Shown: positions 1 to 14,014, counted from the first letter of the stretch. The stretch is DNA of 64,000 nt from Mytilus trossulus (GCF_036588685.1 NC_086378.1:20003578-20067577), one strand, 5' to 3'. The notes: a model not told the origin generated them from the letters alone. Made by a program: numbers and translations.

Positions 1-3000
1 ATGGGACCTTTGGGCGAATTCAAAAATAAAAAAAAGTTTCTTCATCGGAATTATTTCTTTCCAATATTCTATTTAATTATTAGTATTGTATCAAAAACGG
101 GCAATAATATTTTCTTAATTTGTCACTTGTTATTTAAGGTAACTTTGTGTCTTTATTTTTCGAACACCACCTTCATATGACCCTTCTTCTTAAAAGGGTA
201 TGGCGTGAGGCAAATATTTTGTTTCATTAGTCCGCTTTCAAGATGATCAGTTTTCCTTAATTAGCAAACTCTCCATGTTTTCTATTTCTAATCGGATATG
301 ATTTTGTATTTAAATACAACATTTTTGTGTAAGTAACTTAAGAACAATCTATGCTTCAATATAAAAACATATTCTAGTGCGTATAAGCAATCAAATAATT
401 ATCTGTTTACTACACAATTATATTAGTTAAATGCTTATCATTAATGGCAGCATTATGTTTTATATTAAAGAAGGTTAAAGTTCATGCAACTAAAATTGAT
501 AAACATAAGTTGGTCTTTGCCTTAAGGATGATAATTTTTTGATCAATAAAAGGGACCTTTGGGTGAATAAAATAAGTAAATATGGGACCTTTGGGCGAAT
601 TTAAAAAAATAAAAAATAGTTTCTTCATCGGAGTTATTTCTTTCCAATATTCTATTTAATTATTAGTATTGTATCAAAAAAGGACAATAATATGTTCTAC
701 ATTTGTTACTTGTTATTTAAGGTAACTTTGTGTCTTTATTTTTCGAAAACCACTTTCATATCAACTTTCTTCTTAAAAGGGTACAACGTAAGGCAAATAT
801 CTTGATTCATTTTTCCGCTTTCAAGATGGTGAGTTTTCCTTCATTAGCAAACTCCGCATGTCTTTCATTACTGATTGGATATGCCTTGTTATTTAAATAC
901 AACATTTTTGTGTAAATAACTAAAGAACAATCTATGCTTCAATATGAAAATATTTACTAGTGCGTATAAGCAATTAAGTATCTATATACTACACTGTTAT
1001 GTTAGTAAAATGCTTATCATTGAAGGCAACATTATGTTTTATATTAAAGAAGGTTAAAGTTATTGCAAAAAAAAATGATAAAAATAAGTTGGTATTTGCC
1101 TTCAGGTTGATAATGTTTTGATCAATTAAAAGGACCTGTGGGTGAATAAAATAGGTAAATATGGGACCTTTGGGCGAATTCAAAAATAAAAAAAGTTTCT
1201 TCATCGGAATTATTTCTTTCCAATATTCTATTTAATTATTAGTATTGTATCAAAAAAGGGCAATAATATTTTCTTAATTTGTCACTTGTTATTTAAGGTA
1301 ACTTTGTGTCTTTATTTTTCGAACACCATTTTCATATGAACTTTCTTCTTAAAAGGGTACGGCGTAAGGCAAATATCTAGATTCATTGTTCTGCTTTCAA
1401 GATGGTGAGTTTTCCTTTATTAGCAAACTCTGCATGTCTTTCATTAGTGATTGGATATGCCTTCTTATTTAAATAAAACATTTTTGTGTAAATAACTAAA
1501 GAACAATATATGCTTCAATATGAAAATATATTCTATTGCGTATAAGCAATTAATTATCTATTTACCACACAATTAGATTCGTAAAATGCTTATCATTAAT
1601 GGCAGCATTATGTTTTATATTAAAGAATGTTAAAGTTATTGCAACTAAAATTGATAAACATAAGTTGGTATTTGCCTTAAGGATGATAATGTTTTGATCA
1701 ATTAAAGGGATCTTTGAGTGAATAAAATAGATAAATATGGGACCTTTGGGCGAATTCAAAAATAAAAAATAGTTTCTTCATCGGAATTATTTCTTTCCAA
1801 TATTCTATTTAATTATTAGTATTGTATCAAAAAAGGACAATAATATGTTCTACATTTGTTACTTGTTATTTAAGGTAACTTTGTGTCTTTATTTTTCGAA
1901 AACCACTTTCATATCAACTTTCTTCTTAAAAGGGTACGGCGTAAGGCAAATATCTTGATTCATTGTTCCGCTTTCAAGATGGTGAGTTTTCCTTTATTAG
2001 CAAACTCTGCATGTCTTTCATTACTGATTGGATATGCCTTGTTATTAAAATAAAACATTTTTGTGTAAATAACTAAAGAACAATCTATGCTTCAATATGA
2101 AAATATTTTCTAGTGCGTATAAGCAATTTTATTATCTATATACTACACGGTTATATTAGTAAAATGCTTATCATTGAAGGCAGCATTATGTTTTATATTA
2201 CAGAAGGTTAAAGTTATTGCAACTAAAATTGATAAACATATGTTGATATTTGCCTTAAGGTTGATAATGTTTTGATCAATTAAAGGGACCTTTGGGTGAA
2301 TAAAATAAGTAAATATGGGACCTTTGGGCGAATTCAAAAATAAAAAAAAGTTTCGTCATCGGAATTTTTGTTTCCTATATTCTATTCAATTATAGTATTT
2401 TATCAAAAAAGGACAGTAATATGTTCTTCATTTGTCACTTGTTATGTAAGGTCACTTTGTGTCTTTATTTTTCGAAAACCACTTTCATATCAACTTTCTT
2501 CTTAAAAGGGTACGACATAAGGCAAATATCTAGATTCGTTGTTCCGCTTTCAAGATGGAGTTTTCCTTTATTAGCAAACTTTGGATGTCTTTCATTACTG
2601 ATTGGATATGCCTTGTTATTAAAATAAAACATTTTTGTGTAAATAACTAAAGAACAATCTATGCTCCAATATGAAAATATTTTCTAGTGCGTATAAGCAA
2701 TTAATTATCTATTTACCACACAATTTTATTAGTTAAATGCTAATCAGTAATGGCAGCATTATGTTTTATATTAAAGAATGTTAAAGTTCATGCAACTAAA
2801 ATTGATAAACATAAGTTGGTATTTGCCTTAAGGATGATATTTTTTTTATAAAGAAAAGGGACCTTTGGGTGAATAAAATAGGTAAATATGGGACCTTTGG
2901 GCAAATTCAAAAATAAAAAAATAGTTTCTTCATCGGAATTATTTCGTTCCAATATTCTATTTAATTATTAGTATTGTATCAAAAAAAGGACAATACTATG

Positions 3001-6000
3001 TTCTACATTTATTACTTGTTATTTAAGGTAACTTTTTGTCTTTATTTTCCGAACACCACTGTTATATCAACTTTCTTCTTAAAAGGGTACAGCGTAAGGC
3101 AAATATCTTGTTTCATTTTTCCGCTTTCAAGATAGTGAGTTTTCCTTTATTAGCAAACTATGCATGTCTTTCATTACTGATTGGATATGCCTGGTTATTT
3201 AAATAAAACATTTTTGAGTAAATAACTAAAGAACAATCTATGCTTCAATATGAAAATATTTTCTAGTGCGTATAAGCAATTAAGTATCTATATACTACAC
3301 TGTTATATTAGTAAAATGCTTATCATTGAAGGCAGCATTATGTTTTATATTAAAGAAGGTTAGTTAAAATTATTGCAACTAAAATTGATCAACATAAGTT
3401 GGTCTTTGCCTTAAGGATGATATTTTTTTTTATAAATAAAAGGGACCTTTGGGTGAATAAAATAGGTAAATATGGGACCTTTGGGCGAATTCAAAAATAA
3501 AAAATAGTTTCTTTATCGGAATTATTTCTTTCCAATATTCTATTTAATTATTAGTATTGTATCAAAAAAAGACAATAATATTTTCTTAATTTGTCACTTG
3601 TTATTTAAGGTTACTTTGTGTCTTTATTTTTCGAACACCACTTCCATATGAACTTTCTTCTTAAAAGGGTACGGCGTAAGGCAAATATCTAGATTCATTG
3701 TTCCGCTTTCAAGATGGTGAGTTTTGCTTTATTAGCAAACTCTGCATGTCTTTCATTAGTGATTGGATATGCCTTCTTATTTAAATAAAACATTTTTGTG
3801 TAAATAACTAAAGAACAATATATGCTTCAATATGAAAACATATGCTAGTGCGTATAAGCAATTAATTATCTGTTTACTACACAATTATATTAGTTAAATG
3901 CTTATCAGTAATGGCAGCATTATGTTTTATATTAAAGCAGGTTAAAGTTCAGGCAACTAAAATTGATAAACATAAGTTGGTCTTTGCCTTAAGGATGATA
4001 ATTTTTTGATAAATAAACGGGACCTTTGGGTGAATAAAATAGGTAAATATGGGACCTTTGGGCGAATTCAAAAATAAAAAATAGTTTCTTCATCGGAATT
4101 ATTTCTTTCCAATATTCTATTTAATTATTAGTATTATATCAAAAAGTGACAATAATATGTTCTTCATTTGTCACTTTTATTTAAGGTCACTTTGTGTCTT
4201 TATTTTTCGAAAACCACTTTCATATCAACTTTCTTCTTAAAAGGGTACGACGTAAGGCAAATATCTTGATTCATTTTTCCGCTTTCAAGATAGTGAGTTT
4301 TCCTTTATTAGCAAACTCTGCATGTCTTTCATTACTGATTGGATATGCCTTGTTATTCAAATAAAACATTTCTGAGTAAATAACTAAAGAACAATCTATG
4401 CTTCAATATGAAAATATTTTCTAGTGCGTATAAGCAATTAAGTATCTATATACTACACTGTTATATTAGTAAAATGCTTATCATTGAAGGCAGCATTATG
4501 TTTTATATTAAAGAAGGTTAGTTAAAATTATTGCAACTAAAATTGATCAACATAAGTTGGTATTTGCCTTAAGGTTGATAATGTCTTGATCAATTAAAGG
4601 GACCTTTGGGTGAATAAAATAAGTAAATATGGGACCTTTGGGCGAATTCAAAAATAAAAAAAAGTTTCTTCATCGGAATTATTTCTTTCCAATATTCTAT
4701 TTAATTATTAGTATTGTATCAAAAATGGACAATAAATATTTTCTTCATTTGTTACCTGTTATTTAAGGTAACTTTGTGTCTTTATTTTCCGAACACCACT
4801 TTCATATCAACTTGCTTCTTAAAATGATACGGCGTAAGGCAAATATCTTGATTCATTTTTCCGCTTTCAAGATGGTGAGTTTTCCTTTATTAGCAAACTC
4901 TGCATGTCGTTCATTTCTAATTGGGTATGCCTTTTTATTTAAAAAAAAACATTTTTGTGTAAAAAAATAAAGAACAATCTATGCTTCAATATGAAAATAT
5001 AATTATTCTAATGCGTATAAGCAAGTAATTATCTATGAACTTCACTATTATATTCGTAAAATGCTTATCATTAATGACAGCATTATGCTTTATATCAAAG
5101 AAGGTTAAATGTCATGCTACAAAAATTCATAAACGTAAGTTGGGCATTACCTTAAGTTTTGCAGTTTTTTTTATAAATAAAAGGGACCTTTGGGTGAATA
5201 AAATAAGTAAATATGGGACCTTTGGGCGAATTCAAAAATAAAAAATAGTTTCTTCATCGGAGTTATTTCTTTCCGATATTCTGTTTAATTATTAATGTTG
5301 TATCAAAAAAGGACAATAATATGTTCTTCATTTGTCACTTGTTATTTAAGGTAACTTTGTGTCTTTATTTTTCGAACACCACTTTCATATGAACTTTCTT
5401 CTTAAAAGGGTACGGCGTAAGGCAAATATCTAGATTCATTGTTCCGCTTTCAAGATGGTGAGTTTTCCTTTATTAGCAAACTCTGCATGTCTTTCATTAG
5501 TGATTGGATATGCCTTCTTATTTAAATAAAACATTTTTGTGTAAATAACTAAAGAAAAATATATGCTTCAATATGAAAATATATTCTATTGCGTATAAGC
5601 AATTAATTATCTATTTACAACACAATTATATTAGTTAAATGCTAATTATTAATGGCTGCATTATGTTTTATATTAAAGAATGTTAAAGTTATTGCAACTA
5701 AAATTGATAAACATAAGTTGGTCTTTGCCTTAAGGATGATATTTTTTTGATAAATAAAAGGGACCTTTGGGTGAATAAAAAAGGTAAATATGGGACCTTT
5801 AGGCGAATTCAAAAATAAAAAATAGTTTCTTCATCGGAATTATTTCTTTGCAATATTCTATTTAATTATTAGTATTGTATCAAAAAAGGACAATAATATT
5901 TTCTTAATTTGTCACTTGTTATTTAAGGTAACTTTGTGTCTTTATTTTTCGAACACCACTTTCATATGAACTTTCTTCTTAAAAGGGTACGGCGTAAGGC

Positions 6001-7144
6001 AAATATCTAGATTCATTGTTCCGCTTTCAAGATGGTGAGTTTTGCTTTGTTAGCAAACTCTGCATGTCTTTCATTAGTGATTGGATATGCCTTCTTATTT
6101 AAATAAAACATTTTTGTGTAAATAACTAAAGAACAATATATGCTTCAATATGAAAACATATGCTAGTGCGTATAAGCAATTAATTATCTGTTTACTACAC
6201 AATTATATTAGTTAAATGCTTATCATTGAAGGCAGCATTATGTTTTATTTTAAAGAAGGTTAGTTAAAATTATTGCAACTAAAATTGATCAACATAAGTT
6301 GGTATTTGCCTTAAGGTTGATAATGTTTTGATCAATTAAAGGGACCTTTGGGTGAATAAAATAAGTAAATATGGGACCTTTGGGCGAATTCAAAAATTAA
6401 AAAAAGTTTCTTCATCGGAATTATTTCTTTCCAATATTCTATTTAATTATAAGTATTGTATCAAAAAAGGACAATAAATAATTTCTTCATTTGTCACCTG
6501 TTATATAAAGTAACTTTGTGTCTTTATTTTCCGAACACCACTTTCATATCAACTTTCTTCTTAAAATGATACGGCGTAAGGCAAATATCTTGATTCATTT
6601 TTCCGCTTTCAAGATGGTTAGTTTTCCTTTATTAGCAAACTCTGCATGTCTTTCATTACTGATTGGGTATGCCTTTTTATTTAAAAAAAACATTTTTGTG
6701 TAAAAAAATAAAGAACAATCTATGCTTCAATATGAAAATATAATTATTCTAATGCGTATAAGCAAGTAATTATCTATGAACTTCACTATTATATTCGTAA
6801 AATGCTTATCATTAATGACAGCATTATGCTTTATATCAAAGAAGGTTAAATGTCATGCTACAAAAATTCATAAACGTAAGTTGGGCATTTCCTTAAGGTT
6901 TGCAGTTTTTTATAAATAAAAGGGACCTTTGGGTGAATAAAATAAGTAAATATGGGACCTTTGGGCGAATTCAAAAATTAAAAATAGTTTCTTCATCGGA
7001 GTTATTTCTTTCCGATATTCTGTTTAATTATTAATGTTGTATCAAAAAAGGACAATAATATGTTCTTCATTTGTCACTTGTTATTTAAGGTAACTTTGTG
7101 TCTTTATTTTTCGAACACCACCTTTATATGACCTTTCTTCTTAA
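1..7144. repeat. Satellite array, about 580-bp unit (left block, about 12 copies)
   Basis: Units beginning with ATGGGACCTTTGGGCGAATT start near 1, 583, 1161, 1737, 2316, 2889, 3473, 4049, 4628, 5213, 5788, 6370 and 6952, giving a period of 573-585 bp. Copies differ by scattered substitutions and short indels. Each unit carries two copies of GGGACCTTTGGG about 37 bp apart. Short ORFs in the array recur in every unit with shifting ends and stops, so I read them as chance ORFs. The array starts before the window and breaks at 7144, where a transposon is inserted. Confidence 0.95.
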
Positions 7145-7161
7145 GGAGATATGAACCTGAC
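7145..7161 (+). repeat. Left terminal inverted repeat of the 10.7-kb transposon
   Basis: GGAGATATGAACCTGAC immediately follows the TTAA at 7141-7144. It matches the inverse of 17834-17850 at 16 of 17 positions. Beyond 17 bp the two ends diverge. Confidence 0.85.
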
Positions 7162-7411
7162 GAATTTGAATTTTCTGCGCAACTCAAACTGTCGGTAAAA
7201 TACGAAACTTATTATTGTACAAATAAATAATAAATACAAAATTTATTAAACGATTGAATATATAGAAACTTTTGTTATAAATGAAAGTTGTTTTATTGTT
7301 GTTTTATGGAAATAATTTTGCGATCGCACGATTACGACATCGTTTAATTTCCGGCGCCATTTGTAAACAACAACAGTCGTCTGCTGTAACGTAACGTTGG
7401 TAGCTGCAGTG

Positions 7412-7529
7412 ATGACAAGGATACGTAAGCATGGCTTCAAATCTAAAAGATATCTGAAGGTGTGGGAGAATCAACATGCCCGATGGACCAAAACATCGAC
7501 TTACTCTAATGATCACAACTATTTTTCCA
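7412..7529 (+). CDS. Candidate first exon of the transposon gene
   Basis: An ATG at 7412 opens 39 codons ending at a strong donor (GTAAGT at 7530). The peptide is rich in Lys, Arg and aromatic residues, with KHGFKSKRYLKVW near its start, as expected of a DNA-binding N-terminus. It lies 267 bp inside the left TIR, a sensible place for a transposase start. It ends with one spare base, which does not fit the exon at 13008, so an intermediate exon is missing or this is not the true first exon. Confidence 0.45.
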
Positions 7530-8336
7530 GTAAGTAATCCATTTGAATTTTGATTCCCGAAAAATACACGACAACATCAACACAAGTTTTACAACTACAG
7601 TATGAATAAATTATATACGTAAAATTATGTTGACCATAAAGATAATCTTTATATAGTATTAGTCCGAGATTGTTTTTACATCCAACGACTGTTTCGCCAA
7701 AAAATCTTGGACTGAGGGGCCCTCACTGACACTGGCCAGCTTGTGCAAGTTGTGGCAAAAAACCGTTGGACGTCAGAGCAATCTTGGACTAATGAGTTTT
7801 AATACCAGTAACTGAGTAAGGTTAACATTTGCCTTCAAGAATAAATGTCATGGACTAGCATGACAAGTCATATTTTAATTCCACTTTCAAAGGTCCTTTT
7901 CATTAAAAATCAAATACTTTCTCATAATCTTTATTAACTGTAAAAGTTGAAGTTAACCCCAGGATGTGAACTGGGATCAAGTCTGTTTCACGCCTTGTCA
8001 AAATAATTATGACTGGCAAGGCTATTTTTTTCTGGGACGCCTTCCTATGAGGTTGTCCCAAAAAAATTAAAATAGCATTGCCAGACCTTATAATTATTTG
8101 GACTATTTTGCTCAATAACCATGTGTATTGTCCTCCCTATGCCCATATAACCCTGCTCAGTCGCTCTGTAATTCTCCTATCAAGGCTTGAAAACAAGACC
8201 ATGCATTATCAGCCACGTCACAATGTGAAAGGAGAAGTTATCAGGGATGTCACAATACAAGAGATGTTATCAAGCTTGCTTTTGTCAAGTGTAAAACTGT
8301 CTTAGGACGAGGGAAAAGACCAGTAACAGAACAATA

Positions 8337-10160
8337 ACCAGATGCTCCGCAGGGCGTAGCTTTATACGACTGCAGAGGTTGAACCCTGAACGGTTGGGGC
8401 AAGTATGGACATAACATTCAAGCTGGATTCAGCTCTAAATTTGAATTGTGATTAAATAGTTGACACAGCATAGGTTTCTGAAACAGAATGAATGTGTTCT
8501 AATGAAATTAAAATTTTTGTTTTCTCTTAGAGCAATTCACTATGCTGTTGAATATTATTCCTCTCAAAAAAAAGTTTGAAGAAATTTTCTTTTTATTTAT
8601 GAAATTTCAAATGAGAAAATTGAACCCAATTTTTTTAATCACATCCCCCTTTCCCTTATTCCAAAACTAATCTCAATTAAAATTTCTAATGGAGTTTGCA
8701 ACAATTACTACTCATTTAAATACATCATAAAATATTAAGATGTAAAAAAACTGCTTGTTATCACTGAATGGTAAAGATTATTTTAATTTATCAGTTGGAA
8801 GTAAAAAGTGAATATACATTGTATATTGTATACATGACAAAGATTTAAGTTGATTCTGGACAAAGAAAGATAACTCCAAATAAAAAAAAATCTTACAATT
8901 AGATATTTCTTGCTTTCTTTTCTGGATAAAGAAAGATAACTCTAATTAAAAACAAAATTGCTATTTCACAATATTTTGCAATAAGATATTTCTTGCCATT
9001 GCGCAATACTGTGCAATTGAAAAGACTTGCTATTGCACAAAACTTAATATAATAATTTTAGATCCTGATTTGGACCAACTTGAAAACTGGGCCCAGAATC
9101 AAAAATCTAAGTACATGTTTGGATTCAGCATATCAAAGAACCCCAAGATTTCATTTTTTTTTTAAATCAAACTAAGTTTAATTTTGGACCCTTTGGACGT
9201 TTAATGTAGACCAATTTGAAAACAAGACCAAAAATGAGGAATCTACATACACAGTTAGATTTGGCATATCAAAGAACCCCATTTATTCAATTTTTGATGA
9301 AATCAAACAAAGTTTAATTTTGGACCCCGATTTGGACCAACTTGAAAACTGGGCCGATAATCAAGAATCTAAGTACATTTTTAGATTCAGCATATCAAAG
9401 AACCCAACCGATTAATTTTTTGTCAAAATCAAACTGTTCAAAATCAAAATTCCTAAACTGTTGGGACCAAAACTCCCAAAATCATTACCAACCTTCCTTT
9501 TATGGTCATAAACCTTGTGTTTAAATTTCATAGATTTCTATTTACTTATACTAAAGTTATGGTGCGAAAACCAAGAAAAATGCTTATTTGGGTCCCTTTT
9601 TGGACCCTAATTCCTAAACTGTTGGGACCTAAACTCCCAAAATCAATACCAACCTTCCTTTTGTGGTCATAAACATTATGTTTAAATTTCATTATTTTCT
9701 ATTTACTTAAACTAAATTTATTGTGCGAAAACCAAGAATAATGCTTATTTGGGCCCTTTTTTGGCCCCTAATTCCTACACTGTTGAAACCAAAACTCCCA
9801 AAATCAATCCCAACCTTTATTTTGTGGTCATTAACCTTGTGTCAAAATTTCATAGATTTCTATTAACTTAAACTAAAGTTATAGTGCGAAAATCAAGAAA
9901 ATGCTTATTTGGGCCCTTTTTGGCCGCTAATTCCTAAAATGTTGGGACCAAAACTCCCAAAATCAATACCAACCTTCCTTTTGTGGTCATAAACCTTGTT
10001 ATAAAATTTTATAGATTTCTATTCTCTTTTACTAAAGTTAGAGTGCGAAAACTAAAAGTATTCGGACGACGACGACGACGACGCAGACGACGACGCCAAC
10101 GTGATAGCAATATACGACGAAAAATTTTTCAAAATTTGCGGTCGTATAAAAAGATAATCA
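8337..10160 (+). mobile_element. Dispersed non-autonomous element with TTATACGAC-type ends, nested in the transposon
   Basis: The left end reads AACCAGATGCTCCGC then CTTTATACGAC; the right end has GCGGTCGTATAAA, so both ends carry an inverted TTTATACGACYGC motif. The interior has three degenerate copies of a block containing TTGGACCAACTTGAAAACTG (about 9070, 9200, 9325) and four of about 160 bp containing CTGTTGGGACCAAAACTCCC (about 9455-9965), then a GAC trinucleotide run (10064-10096). Pieces of the same family recur reversed at 32339-33127, 37349-37613 and 57058-57500. No protein is encoded. Confidence 0.72.
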
Positions 10161-10230
10161 AGTTTTCTTCTTTAATATAAATCGATATCATAAAATATCA
10201 GCCACTCGACATAATGAGAAACATTCATAG

Positions 10231-10378
10231 GATCCAGGGGGGCCCAGGCCCCCCCTTTTGTGGGAAAAATTTGGTTGATTATATAGGGAATCATTGAAGC
10301 ATGACTGGAGCAGGCCCCTCTTAGGTCAGTCAGAGGCCCCCCCCCCCCTTAGGAAAAGTTCTGGATCCGCCACTGACA
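10231..10378 (+). repeat. GC-rich dispersed repeat fragment
   Basis: A stretch from GGATCCAGGGGGG to CTGGATCCGCCACTGA with two C-rich blocks contrasts sharply with its AT-rich surroundings. I remember similar fragments scattered in mollusc genomes, but no family name can be assigned here. Confidence 0.4.
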
Positions 10379-12308
10379 TTTAGATCATTCGCTCCACTCA
10401 CTCGTAAAAAAGGTTCACTTTGTGGCTTGTGGCTGATATTTTAAAATATCAATGTCACATTGTGTAGAAAACCCCATAATCTATACGTACCACACACCTT
10501 TGCGCCCTACGTCCATTCGCGCCTTACATATTTGCACCCAATCTTTGTTGAAATTCCAGTTGAATTATTAGATATATTTTTTCATATGTATATATATTCC
10601 CTAAAAAAATTATATATATTTCCAGAATAAAATTGTGTCATAAGAGACATATCAAATGTTGTTTATTTTTTATCAAATGATGATTAATTATTAAATGTTA
10701 TTTATGTACATGTATGATAGCTGTTAATTGGTTAAAGCTTAATTTGGTCTCTTGCTTTGATATAAATACTGCAGATAGGTATAAGAAACACATTGTAGGG
10801 TGTGAACATGTATAGGGTGCAAACAGACCTGAAAATCATGATTGTTTTTTATCTCCTTTTATGTTAATACTGTAGCCAGGTATGAGTAAAACATTGAAGA
10901 ATTTAAATGAAAAACATAAAAGATCGCAATACAAAAAAAAACCTGTCATAATAACACTTTATTTTGAAGAAATGAACAAAAATTATTTATACCAATATAC
11001 TTTATACCAAAACTCAATTACTTAATTATTATAAATCACAAAACCAATAAAAAGTGTGCAAAAGGACTTTGGGTGCAAACATGTAGGGTGTGAAAGGGAC
11101 AAACATAAATGGACGTAAACATATTTTTGGGTGAACAGATCTGGATTCGATGTACATGTATAGGACACAGGGAAATAAAATCATAGAATTGACTGAGTAT
11201 GCAGAACGAATGACTTGCACAAATTTGAACTCCTTCTTTATTCTAGATCTAGATAATCCAAGCCTCCTTTCCCTACCCAAAAAAAAATTGTTGCTCCGGT
11301 ACAAATGTTAAAATTTACATAAGAACATTTATTCAACGTTTATGCGTGTCTCCACCATTTTAAGACGGGATATATTGTACTTATTTATCACTTACGGGAA
11401 TATATAATTTCACTTCGGGGGGGGGGGGGGTTTAATGCTACCAATCAAATCATTTTATCAAAATTTAATACTAACACAGGTTGTTGGGGAAAATATGGAT
11501 TCAAAATATTTGTATTTGTCATCTGCCTGACCAAAATATGTGTTTAGGAAATAAATCTCTTTGAATTTAAATAGAAATGTTGCCTAAAATTATTTGTCTA
11601 GGGGTGGGGAGCATGATTGATAAAAATAGCTAGTAATAATCATAATAATAAATATATTCTATTAAAATCTGTAAATACATAACATATATAACACATAAAA
11701 TTTTATACAATTGAAAGTGCATCATCCGATTCTAATAAACATGATAAAAACAAAAACAAAAATTTCTGATTATTAAAACTAAGCTACTTCCAATAACAAG
11801 GCTTTATATGGGTGGGTCTTTATTATAGGTTTGACTTTCTTGATTTGAATTCAATGAAATTTTGTAACTTTTTGAACAGTTTATATGTAATGTATGTATA
11901 TATATATACTAGTCTCCTTTTGGGGGTTTGACAACAAAACGAAGCTTATATTTGTAATATATATCATGTAACCAGACTTAAAATAATTTTCTTTATTCTA
12001 TGTTTATTGCCACAGTGCACAAAGAAAACCTGACAAAAACAAATTGAAAGAGGGAGGACATATATTTTAATAAATTTACAGAAAAGCCTTTCAAATATGT
12101 ACATGTACTTTTGTATGAAACATTGTATGTTTTATTTTTAAATTTCATATGACTTTAATTTAAGACAACAGTTGCATGTAAAATGTTGACATACCCCAAG
12201 ACTAAACCTTCATACGTATTGTCTATTATAATAACTCCTGAACTTATATGGATCTCTCCGTCATTGTATCTTTTATTATTCATTTATGTTTACGATTAAT
12301 GACACCAA
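10379..12308. other. AT-rich intronic/intergenic stretch inside the transposon
   Basis: No coding exons are recognised. It contains several GGGTGCAAACATGT-like blocks near 10800 and 11070, with a partly inverted counterpart near 10490-10545, and a 14-base poly-G run at 11417-11430. The missing transposase exons should lie here or up to 13007 but are not visible. Confidence 0.4.
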
Positions 12309-12720
12309 TAATGATGTGACTGTAATGGTAATGGTGACTGTAATGAGACAACTCTCCACAAGAGACCAAAATAACACAGAAATTAATAACTACAGGTCAC
12401 TGTGCAGCCCCTCGACAATGAGCAAAGCCCATACCGCATAGTCAGCTAAAAAAGGCCTGAAATGACCATGTAAAACAAATCAAACAAGAAAATAAACAGC
12501 CTTATTTTACATTAAAAAAAATCTACGAAAACCAATATGTAACACATAAACAAATGACAACCACTGAATTACCGGCTCCTGACTTGGGACAGGCACATAC
12601 ATACTTAATATAGGTGGGGGGATGGCTTTTGATCATGTTAGTTTGATCCTAATCCTCCCCCTAACCTTGGGCAGTGGTATAACAGTACACTATAATAAGC
12701 ATTGATTGAATTTAAATTTT
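12309..12720 (+). repeat. Dispersed SINE-like bivalve repeat
   Basis: It contains GAGACAACTCTCCACAAGAG, then segments with ATGAGCAAAGCCCATACCGC and GGCTCCTGACTTGGGACAGG, and ends near GGCAGTGGTATAACAGTACA. Shorter relatives occur at 15044-15165 and 39640-39745. I remember this as one of the most abundant repeats in mussel sequences; its class is not certain. Confidence 0.6.
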
Positions 12721-13007
12721 TCATGCACTGTAAAAAAATAAGAAACACATTATTTTCATTTTTCAGTAACTGAGACCTTCAGTTTTCATTATAAAAATTT
12801 GGAATGTGACTTCAAGTTATTTAGATTTCTAACATTTGACTAAATGATTTGTTCCAATAATGCTTATGGTTAATATGGGTTTGGACACAAAGACAATATA
12901 TTTCTGACTACGATTGACGATTTCATTTGATTTATACAATCTTTGACATCTCCAGTTACATTTTATATTATGTTTAGTTTATTTACTAGTACTTTTATAA
13001 ATTACAG

Positions 13008-13087
13008 AAAGAAGGGTACACTTGTGGTTGCTGTAGATGCAGGATGGCAGAAAAGAGGAAGTGGTAGAGCATATGACAGCAAATCAG
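13008..13087 (+). CDS. Transposase catalytic-region exon fragment (Mutator/Kolobok-like)
   Basis: The exon follows an AG at 13006-13007 and ends at a GT at 13088. Read from 13009 it gives KKGTLVVAVDAGWQKRGSG and then RAYDSKS. The V-D-x-x-W-Q-K-R-G-S-G signature matches the region around the first catalytic Asp of Mutator-like/Kolobok DDE transposases as I remember them. Only 26 codons of the domain are visible; the remaining catalytic acids and Cys-rich part that should follow are not found between 13088 and 13874. Confidence 0.7.
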
Positions 13088-13874
13088 GTATAACTAGACA
13101 CCACCAGTTATAAGAATGAAAATAGACATTGACATAACATCATATAACAGATAACACCAAGAAACAAAATAAAACAAGATGGTCTTTCATGTCAAATGTT
13201 TATATCTTTCTAGTCAGGTTGAGTCAATGAACTGTTATGAGGTCAAATATCAATTAAACAAGCATTAACTACATGTACAAATATGCCATTTGGAAATGAT
13301 GAATAGTTGTCGTATTGGCTATTGCTGATCATAACTCATTTCCTTATTTTTGTCAAGCCTGAGACTTTTGTTGCAGAAAGCTAAAAATAGGGATAGTGAG
13401 TTGGCATTTGCGGTGAATATAAATATATATACACGCAAATAAATGAATCCACAGTATATTCATTAGAGCCCTACTTGAAAAGTGGGCAGTACATAGTGTT
13501 TGTGGTGTCCTTGTGTCCAGCCATGGCCATCTGTCTGAAGACATAGCAGATTTGCATATTTCCCAACCTTTTTTATAACAACAACTTTTTAAGAGTTATG
13601 GGACTTTGACTGTGGCTCATCAAATTCAAATAAACATCCAAGGCAAATATCTTTGTATGTAGAAGCAGCATATATTGTAAAGATTAGAACTTATCTGAAA
13701 ACTTTACATAATGCTGACATACCACCTCAGTCTTGTTTTTGTAGGTCAGCATTCAAAAGAATAATTGCTCTTGTAGTGTAGATCTGTTTACTTAGCTCTT
13801 ATTATTTTGTTTTTTGTAAGAAAAAATAGTTTTATATAAATATGAAGTCTTATTTGTTATTTTTCATTTTTCAG

Positions 13875-14014
13875 GTTAATAAGAAGTTGGGTCTTTCACC
13901 AGGTTACCATACTCAGCGCCTTGCCAGATTAAGAGATTATCAGCGATCAAAGCAGAGGGCATTGGCAACTACAAGAGCATTTAAAAGAAAACGACTGGAA
14001 AAGAAGGCTAAGAT
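13875..14014 (+). CDS. Basic linker exon between transposase and exonuclease
   Basis: It starts after TTTTTCAG and ends at GTAATT (14015). It encodes VNKKLGLSPGYHTQRLARLR followed by a strongly Lys/Arg-rich stretch. Read straight through it meets a stop two bases later; spliced from 14014 to 14447 it joins in frame (AT+G gives Met) to the next exon, which supports the intron. It probably represents the C-terminal tail of the transposase domain. Confidence 0.65.

Noticed and set aside
730..915. Recurrent 60-70 residue ORFs in the 580-bp satellite, such as those with ANSACLSLLIGYALLFK
   Set aside because: They follow the repeat unit, start and stop at different places in each copy, and are broken in many units; no sign of selection on the frame.
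9983..10180. ORF with a run of ten or more arginines
   Set aside because: The arginines come from the GAC/CGA trinucleotide run at the end of a dispersed element; the same sequence occurs inverted at 37390 with no conserved frame.
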